DNA of 9,259 nucleotides, from positions 1 to 9,259 of the forward strand of contig CAZQRT010000053.1 of the NCBI GenBank assembly GCA_964596105.1, in the 5' to 3' direction. The notes under the pieces were generated by a model. The model saw only the letters and a program-made list of their open reading frames with translations. It was not told the DNA's origin and did not search any database. This document shows positions 6,344-9,259 of this stretch, piece by piece. Every line of letters begins with the position of its first letter. Position 1 is the stretch's first letter. Both the position numbers and the translations under genes were made by a program. This stretch comes from CAJUOR01 sp964596105. GTDB taxonomy: Bacteria > Bacillota_I > Bacilli_A > Erysipelotrichales > Coprobacillaceae.

Positions 6344-7124
6344 ATTCGTCACCTTCATCATTTCCGCCAATCGACTGTGCTGCATATCCGCTGACTCTTG
6401 ACTTATAGATCAAAATCGCTACACCTAAACCGATTAATGCGATAGCCATCGTATTCAGGTTCAGGTAAGCCGCGGCGACAAAGCCGAAGATCAAGTAAGG
6501 TAAGTTGGATCGCGTCGGTAAGTAATTCAACAAAATCGTGAAACCAACCGCCGGTAATAACTTGCCGGCAATCGAGAAGCCGTTAATCAAAGCCTGAGGC
6601 ATAATTTTGATTAAATTGTTGACAAATGTCGGACCGAAAGCCAGAGCGAAGAAAATCGGCAGCGCTCTTGACAGACCCCAAGGAATACATCCTAACGTGT
6701 TGTATAACTGGATCTTGTTCATTCTGCCCTTCGCCACTTCGCGATCGGCCATGTGCTGGAAGATCGTGTTGGTGAAACGTCCTAAAATGTCGAACTGTAC
6801 GGCAATGGCGGCAATCGGCACACCGATCATGGTAATCAAGGTATCGGCCTGTCCCATGTCACCGCCCGCCAGGGCAGTAACCAGAATGGTCGCCGTGGTG
6901 TAATCCGGCACCGAAGCGCCGCCGAAGGTACCGATACCAAGCGCGTAAGACTGCATCGTGGCACCGACGATCAACCCGGACTTGACATTACCAGTGATGA
7001 GTCCCGTGAAGATTCCTGACTGAATGGCGCCATTGGTACCCATACCAAATGACAAACCTTCGATCATGGAAAGCCCCGCGTAACAAGAAAGTAAGAGAAT
7101 CTGCCACATTTGTAATTCAGCCAT
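6333..7124 (-). CDS. PTS mannose-family EIIC component (membrane permease subunit)
   Basis: The sugar-binding membrane subunit of the mannose/fructose/sorbose PTS family, 263 residues with several hydrophobic segments. Its signature is GLITGNVKSGLIVGATMQ (41-58), followed by ALGIGTFGGASVPDYTTATI. This corresponds to the GLIMGDLKTGLIIGG region of E. coli ManY as I recall it. The usual Asp of the G-D motif is Asn here (TGN). The start at 7122-7124 is supported by GGGAGGTG 8 bases upstream. An in-frame ATG at 7142 would place that site inside the gene and is rejected. The C-terminus is an acidic tail (GGNDEGDEYDE) overlapping EIID. The gene lies 44 bp after EIIB. Confidence 0.95.
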   Translation of the reverse strand: MAELQMWQILLLSCYAGLSMIEGLSFGMGTNGAIQSGIFTGLITGNVKSGLIVGATMQSYALGIGTFGGASVPDYTTATILVTALAGGDMGQADTLITMIGVPIAAIAVQFDILGRFTNTIFQHMADREVAKGRMNKIQLYNTLGCIPWGLSRALPIFFALAFGPTFVNNLIKIMPQALINGFSIAGKLLPAVGFTILLNYLPTRSNLPYLIFGFVAAAYLNLNTMAIALIGLGVAILIYKSRVSGYAAQSIGGNDEGDEYDE

Positions 7125-7168
7125 ACAAGAAACACCTCCCAATTTGTGTTAGAGCTGAAATTGCACTA

Positions 7169-7654
7169 CTACATTGATTCAATAAGCTTGGAGAAATTCA
7201 CGCGGTCATCATTAGGAACCATCTGCGCGTAAAGCGTGACACCCAGCTCCTCAAGCTTGTGGAAGTTCTTGACATCCTCCTCAGTGACATTCACTGATTT
7301 CTTCACCTGAGTCGTGCCGCGTCCGCTCGACATATTCCCGACATTGACCTCGTCTAAATTAAGTCCCTTTTCCCTCAGCTCCAGAAGCACCTCCGGACCT
7401 TTGAGCACGATGAAGATCTTTTCATCCTTGTATTTCTGACTTAATAAATTCTCGGCAGCCTTCCCGGTCGATAAAATCGACAATTTTACGCCCGGCGGAC
7501 AAGCCATCTTCAGCGCGGTTTTTTGGATATTGTCCTTTACGGCATTATTATCAATGACCATAATACGATTCGCGCCTAAATAACTGGTCCAGAAGCTGGC
7601 TACCTGCCCGTGAATCAATCTTTCGTCAATGCGTACCTGAACGATTTTCTGCAT
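7169..7654 (-). CDS. PTS mannose-family EIIB component
   Basis: This cytoplasmic subunit receives phosphate from EIIA and gives it to the incoming sugar. The 161-residue protein opens with VQVRIDERLIHGQV, where His15 is the phosphorylated residue. MVIDNNAVKDN and VNVGNMSSGRGTTQVKKSV (about 104-122) follow, both typical of IIB of this family. The Arg of the active-site loop, DERLIHGQ, is present. ATG 7652-7654 is preferred over an in-frame GTG at 7663, because AGAGGAGGTG lies just before it and the GTG is part of that site. It is the first gene of the operon, after a leader of about 90 bases from the proposed promoter. Known substrates of the family include mannose, GlcNAc, GalNAc, fructose, sorbose and glycated amino acids. 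Confidence 0.94.
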   Translation of the reverse strand: MQKIVQVRIDERLIHGQVASFWTSYLGANRIMVIDNNAVKDNIQKTALKMACPPGVKLSILSTGKAAENLLSQKYKDEKIFIVLKGPEVLLELREKGLNLDEVNVGNMSSGRGTTQVKKSVNVTEEDVKNFHKLEELGVTLYAQMVPNDDRVNFSKLIESM

Positions 7655-7753
7655 GTTTTTCACCTCCTCTGCGGTAAAAAATGAAATAAAACTTTAGTCG
7701 GGAGAATTTTTTAAACATAATAAATATTTTTCAAAACCTCTCCACCTAAGAAA

Positions 7754-7783
7754 AGTATATACCCCCCCACGGCTCTTATGCAA
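7754..7783 (-). promoter_or_regulatory. Candidate sigma-A promoter of the PTS operon
   Basis: Read on the minus strand, TTGCAT (7778-7783, 3/6 to TTGACA) and TATACT (7754-7759, 5/6 to TATAAT) are 18 bp apart. They would start transcription near 7747, about 90 bases before the EIIB start. The -35 is weak and the spacer one base over optimum, so the promoter may be weak or need activation. The spacer contains seven consecutive G residues. Confidence 0.55.
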
Positions 7784-7792
7784 GTGTTTTCA
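7779..7792 (-). promoter_or_regulatory. cre-like CcpA site overlapping the -35
   Basis: TGAAAACACTTGCA on the minus strand matches the cre consensus TGNAANCGNTNNCA at every defined position except the central G (A here). It is an imperfect palindrome and overlaps the proposed -35, so bound CcpA would be expected to repress the operon when preferred sugars are present. The site is inferred from the consensus only. Confidence 0.5.
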
Positions 7793-7802
7793 TTAAATAT
7801 TT

Positions 7803-7816
7803 TGGAAACATTTACT
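7803..7816 (+). promoter_or_regulatory. Second, weaker cre-like site
   Basis: TGGAAACATTTACT agrees with the cre consensus except at the central G and the last A. Its centre lies about 24 bp from that of the first site, upstream of the -35. It could be an auxiliary CcpA site or a chance match in AT-rich DNA. Confidence 0.25.
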
Positions 7817-8091
7817 TGAAACAACAAAGAAAGCGGAAAAATTATCCTTTAAACAAAAATAATCGATAACGCAATATGATTATCCTAATTCTAAAAAATG
7901 AACAAAAAATTTGGTGAAATACTTAAAAATAGAAATATAAGGGAAATATTTACCAGAAGCGTCAAAATGATCTTAGCAATAAAATGTAAAAGCTTTTTAT
8001 ACAAAAAAGAGCGCGCTCTAAAAGCGCCGGAAAAAATCCTGATTTCATCAGCACTTTTTCTGATTGACAGCAGTCCCCGTCATTTTCAGGA

Positions 8092-8119
8092 TTGATTTTT
8101 AGCGGGAAAGTTGTAAAAT
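8092..8119 (+). promoter_or_regulatory. Candidate promoter of the tRNA-Ser gene
   Basis: TTGATT (8092-8097) and TAAAAT (8114-8119) are spaced by 16 bp. They would start transcription at about 8126, a few bases before the tRNA 5' end. Position and spacing fit a housekeeping promoter for a single tRNA transcript. Confidence 0.5.
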
Positions 8120-8130
8120 AGGGATGCGCT

Positions 8131-8220
8131 GGAGAGTTATCGAAGCGGCCATAACGAGCCTCACTCGAAATGAGGTGTACCCCACGGGTACCATGGGTTC
8201 GAATCCCATACTCTCCGCCA
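8131..8220 (+). tRNA. tRNA-Ser (anticodon CGA)
   Basis: A 90-base class II tRNA. The acceptor stem pairs GGAGAGT (8131-8137) with ACTCTCC (8210-8216), followed by discriminator G and encoded CCA (8218-8220). The D stem is TCG/CGA (8140-8142, 8155-8157). The anticodon stem is CCTCA/TGAGG (8159-8163, 8171-8175) with loop CTCGAAA, giving anticodon CGA (8166-8168), which reads UCG. The long variable arm GTACCC/GGGTAC is the serine hallmark here. The T arm pairs ATGGG with CCCAT around TTCGAAT. All stems pair without mismatch. Confidence 0.97.
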
Positions 8221-8229
8221 GAAAATAAC

Positions 8230-8254
8230 AGCTGCCAAATCCCGGCAGCTTTTT
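8230..8254 (+). terminator. Intrinsic terminator of tRNA-Ser
   Basis: AGCTGCC (8230-8236) and GGCAGCT (8244-8250) form a perfect 7-bp stem with a 7-base loop. It is followed by TTTT, then ACTTTTT. It lies 9 bases after the tRNA CCA, which indicates that the tRNA is transcribed alone. Confidence 0.9.
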
Positions 8255-8320
8255 ACTTTTTATGACACGAACGGATCAGGATCATCGATCAGCAAGTCAT
8301 CAGCTCACTGCAGTATGCGG

Positions 8321-8339
8321 GGCGGATATTCTTTCCGCC
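8321..8339. repeat. GC-rich hairpin between the two terminators
   Basis: GGCGGA (8321-8326) and TCCGCC (8334-8339) can pair around a 7-base loop. Two more G before it could pair with the CCCC just after, across a short bulge. There is no T-run on either side, so it is not a standard terminator. It lies in the 174-bp gene-free stretch between the tRNA and the ATPase gene; I see no gene there. Confidence 0.4.
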
Positions 8340-8355
8340 ATAGTCCCCATGACAT

Positions 8356-8385
8356 AAAAAAACGCCCGCCGTTTAAGTGAGCGTT
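8356..8385 (-). terminator. Intrinsic terminator of the DUF4143 ATPase gene
   Basis: On the minus strand AACGCTC and GGGCGTT form a 7-bp stem (one G-U pair) with a short AT-rich inner loop, followed by a run of T (A-run at 8356-8362 on the plus strand). It begins about 10 bases after the ATPase stop codon. Confidence 0.8.
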
Positions 8386-8394
8386 ACTGTTTGC

Positions 8395-9259
8395 CTAAAT
8401 ACAAAATGCCGCATAGAGAGGAACCGTCTTTTTTCCGTCCTCAAAGCCAAAGTTTTTCGCTGAGAGCTTGATGGCATAAGCGGGTTTGTAAGTGTCCATA
8501 TACACCTTTAAGCTCTTGGCTTTGGTGTTGTCTGCGGACTTGACCTCAACGGGAATGAGCTTTCCCTCCCTCTGAATAACGAAATCAATTTCAGCCCCGC
8601 GCTTAGACTCCCAGTAAAAGGTCTGGTAGCCATTTATGGTGAGCTGCACATTTACATAGTTTTCCGCAAATCCGCCTTTAAAGTCATTCAGTTCCGCAAC
8701 CATATACAGGACATCGTTAGCTGCCAAATCCTTTTTGGCGGCAAGCAGACCCAAATCGGAAACATAAATCTTAAATGCGTCGATGTCACGGTAGTTTTCC
8801 AAAGGCTTTTTAATCTGCTCCACCTTGAACACCTGCGACACGATCCCCGACAGGCTGAGCCACTCGATGGCGTTCTCAAATTCGGAAGCCATGCCGCCTT
8901 TCTTAATCAGTTTATACTGAAAACGGGTATTCTTCTTTGCGAGCTGTGCGGGGATGCTGTCATAGACAAGCCTTGTTTTTTTGATCTCATTCAGATTGTT
9001 GTAATTAATCATGTCATTGCGGTAGCTTGCGAGAATGGTGTCCTGCGTATGGCGGACGAGGATATAGTCCTTCGTCATAGCAAAATGCATGACGCACTCC
9101 GGCATACCACCCACCACAAGGTACTGACGGTAAAGCAGCATAGCCGCATCGTGCAAGGCGGAAGGCAGGGGCGTATCGGTCTGGAAGCACTTTTTAATCT
9201 GCTCCACCAGAACGTCTTCCCCCAAAGCAAGCATAAATTCCTCCATATCCATCGGGTAA
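8395..9259 (-). CDS. AAA-type ATPase with C-terminal DUF4143 (N-terminal part beyond the window)
   Basis: The last 287 or so residues of a protein usually about 400-450 long. The frame stays open through the right edge (Tyr-Pro precede the Met at 9252), so that Met is internal. YPMDMEEF is the usual link after the N-terminal AAA_14 P-loop domain, which is not seen. Counting from Met9252, the middle region has the VVGGMPECV motif (46-54) and a helical winged-helix-like part. The C-terminal DUF4143 part has FAENYV (Glu197), EIDFVI (Asp223) and PVEVKS (Glu236, Lys238), a PD-(D/E)xK nuclease-like set. The family is common, patchily distributed and poorly characterised, and is often suspected of a toxin or defence role. 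It is convergent with the tRNA and unrelated to the sugar operon. Confidence 0.88.
   Translation of the reverse strand, partial: YPMDMEEFMLALGEDVLVEQIKKCFQTDTPLPSALHDAAMLLYRQYLVVGGMPECVMHFAMTKDYILVRHTQDTILASYRNDMINYNNLNEIKKTRLVYDSIPAQLAKKNTRFQYKLIKKGGMASEFENAIEWLSLSGIVSQVFKVEQIKKPLENYRDIDAFKIYVSDLGLLAAKKDLAANDVLYMVAELNDFKGGFAENYVNVQLTINGYQTFYWESKRGAEIDFVIQREGKLIPVEVKSADNTKAKSLKVYMDTYKPAYAIKLSAKNFGFEDGKKTVPLYAAFCI

Larger units (their letters stand above)
7655..8130. other. AT-rich intergenic region holding two divergent promoters
   Basis: This 476-bp stretch separates the minus-strand PTS operon from the plus-strand tRNA gene and has no convincing gene. The left half holds the operon promoter with cre-like sites. 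The right end holds the tRNA promoter. In between lie a 12-bp palindrome (AGAGCGCGCTCT, 8008-8019) and a spaced inverted repeat (AATCCTGA 8035-8042, TCAGGATT 8086-8093), with no function I can assign. The composition is much more AT-rich than the flanking coding DNA. Confidence 0.7.

Noticed and set aside
7661..7663. GTG start for EIIB, nine bases before the chosen ATG
   Set aside because: The GTG is itself part of the AGGAGGTG ribosome-binding site, which is correctly spaced for the ATG at 7652-7654.
7700..7745. Leader hairpin or riboswitch in the EIIB 5' leader
   Set aside because: Only a 5-6-bp pairing (GGAGA with TCTCC) across a loop of about 30 AT-rich bases is visible. There is no terminator or known riboswitch core.
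7795..7825. Possible sigma-54 (-24/-12) promoter, since many mannose-type PTS operons use one
   Set aside because: A GG and a TTG are present but on the wrong strand and with the wrong spacing. The TTGCA on the minus strand has no GG at the right distance upstream.
7898..8095. Plus-strand 65-codon open frame in the intergenic region
   Set aside because: No ribosome-binding site precedes its ATG, the composition is AT-rich and lysine-heavy by chance, it overlaps the tRNA promoter, and it resembles no known protein.

Overview
The window looks like a chromosomal segment of a Firmicutes-type (Bacillota) bacterium. The reasons are strong AAGGAG/GGAGG ribosome-binding sites, a mannose-family PTS with separate EIIA and EIIB proteins, and cre-like (CcpA) sites at the main promoter. 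The coding DNA is of intermediate G+C and rich in GCG/CGCG. A gut Erysipelotrichia or Clostridia lineage would fit, but that is only an impression.

Positions 1-7654 hold one long minus-strand operon for an amino-sugar-type phosphosugar. In transcription order it contains PTS EIIB, EIIC, EIID, a small UPF0266/DUF986-like membrane protein, three tandem SIS-domain proteins, PTS EIIA, a Cof-type HAD phosphatase, NagA (GlcNAc-6-P deacetylase) and NagB (GlcN-6-P deaminase, cut by the left edge). Genes are spaced by 0-44 bp or overlap. The one exception is a 126-bp gap after EIID that carries a perfect 8-bp hairpin. The likely logic is that the PTS imports and 6-phosphorylates the sugar, SIS proteins (and perhaps the HAD protein) remodel or release an N-acetylhexosamine-6-P, NagA deacetylates it, and NagB yields fructose-6-P plus ammonia. 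The extra SIS/HAD genes suggest that the imported sugar is not simply free GlcNAc. Its identity cannot be read from the sequence.

Positions 7655-8130 form an AT-rich gap with a candidate sigma-A promoter for the operon. A near-perfect cre overlaps its -35, and a run of seven G lies inside its -35/-10 spacer. The promoter of the next tRNA gene is at the other end of the gap.

Positions 8131-8220 encode a plus-strand tRNA-Ser(CGA) with encoded CCA, followed by an intrinsic terminator. Positions 8395-9259 carry the C-terminal part of a minus-strand AAA/DUF4143 ATPase gene, which runs off the right edge and has its own terminator at 8356-8385.

The best candidate for something undescribed is the three-SIS cassette inside a PTS-NagAB operon. 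One of the three copies has lost the canonical SIS phosphosugar-binding motif.
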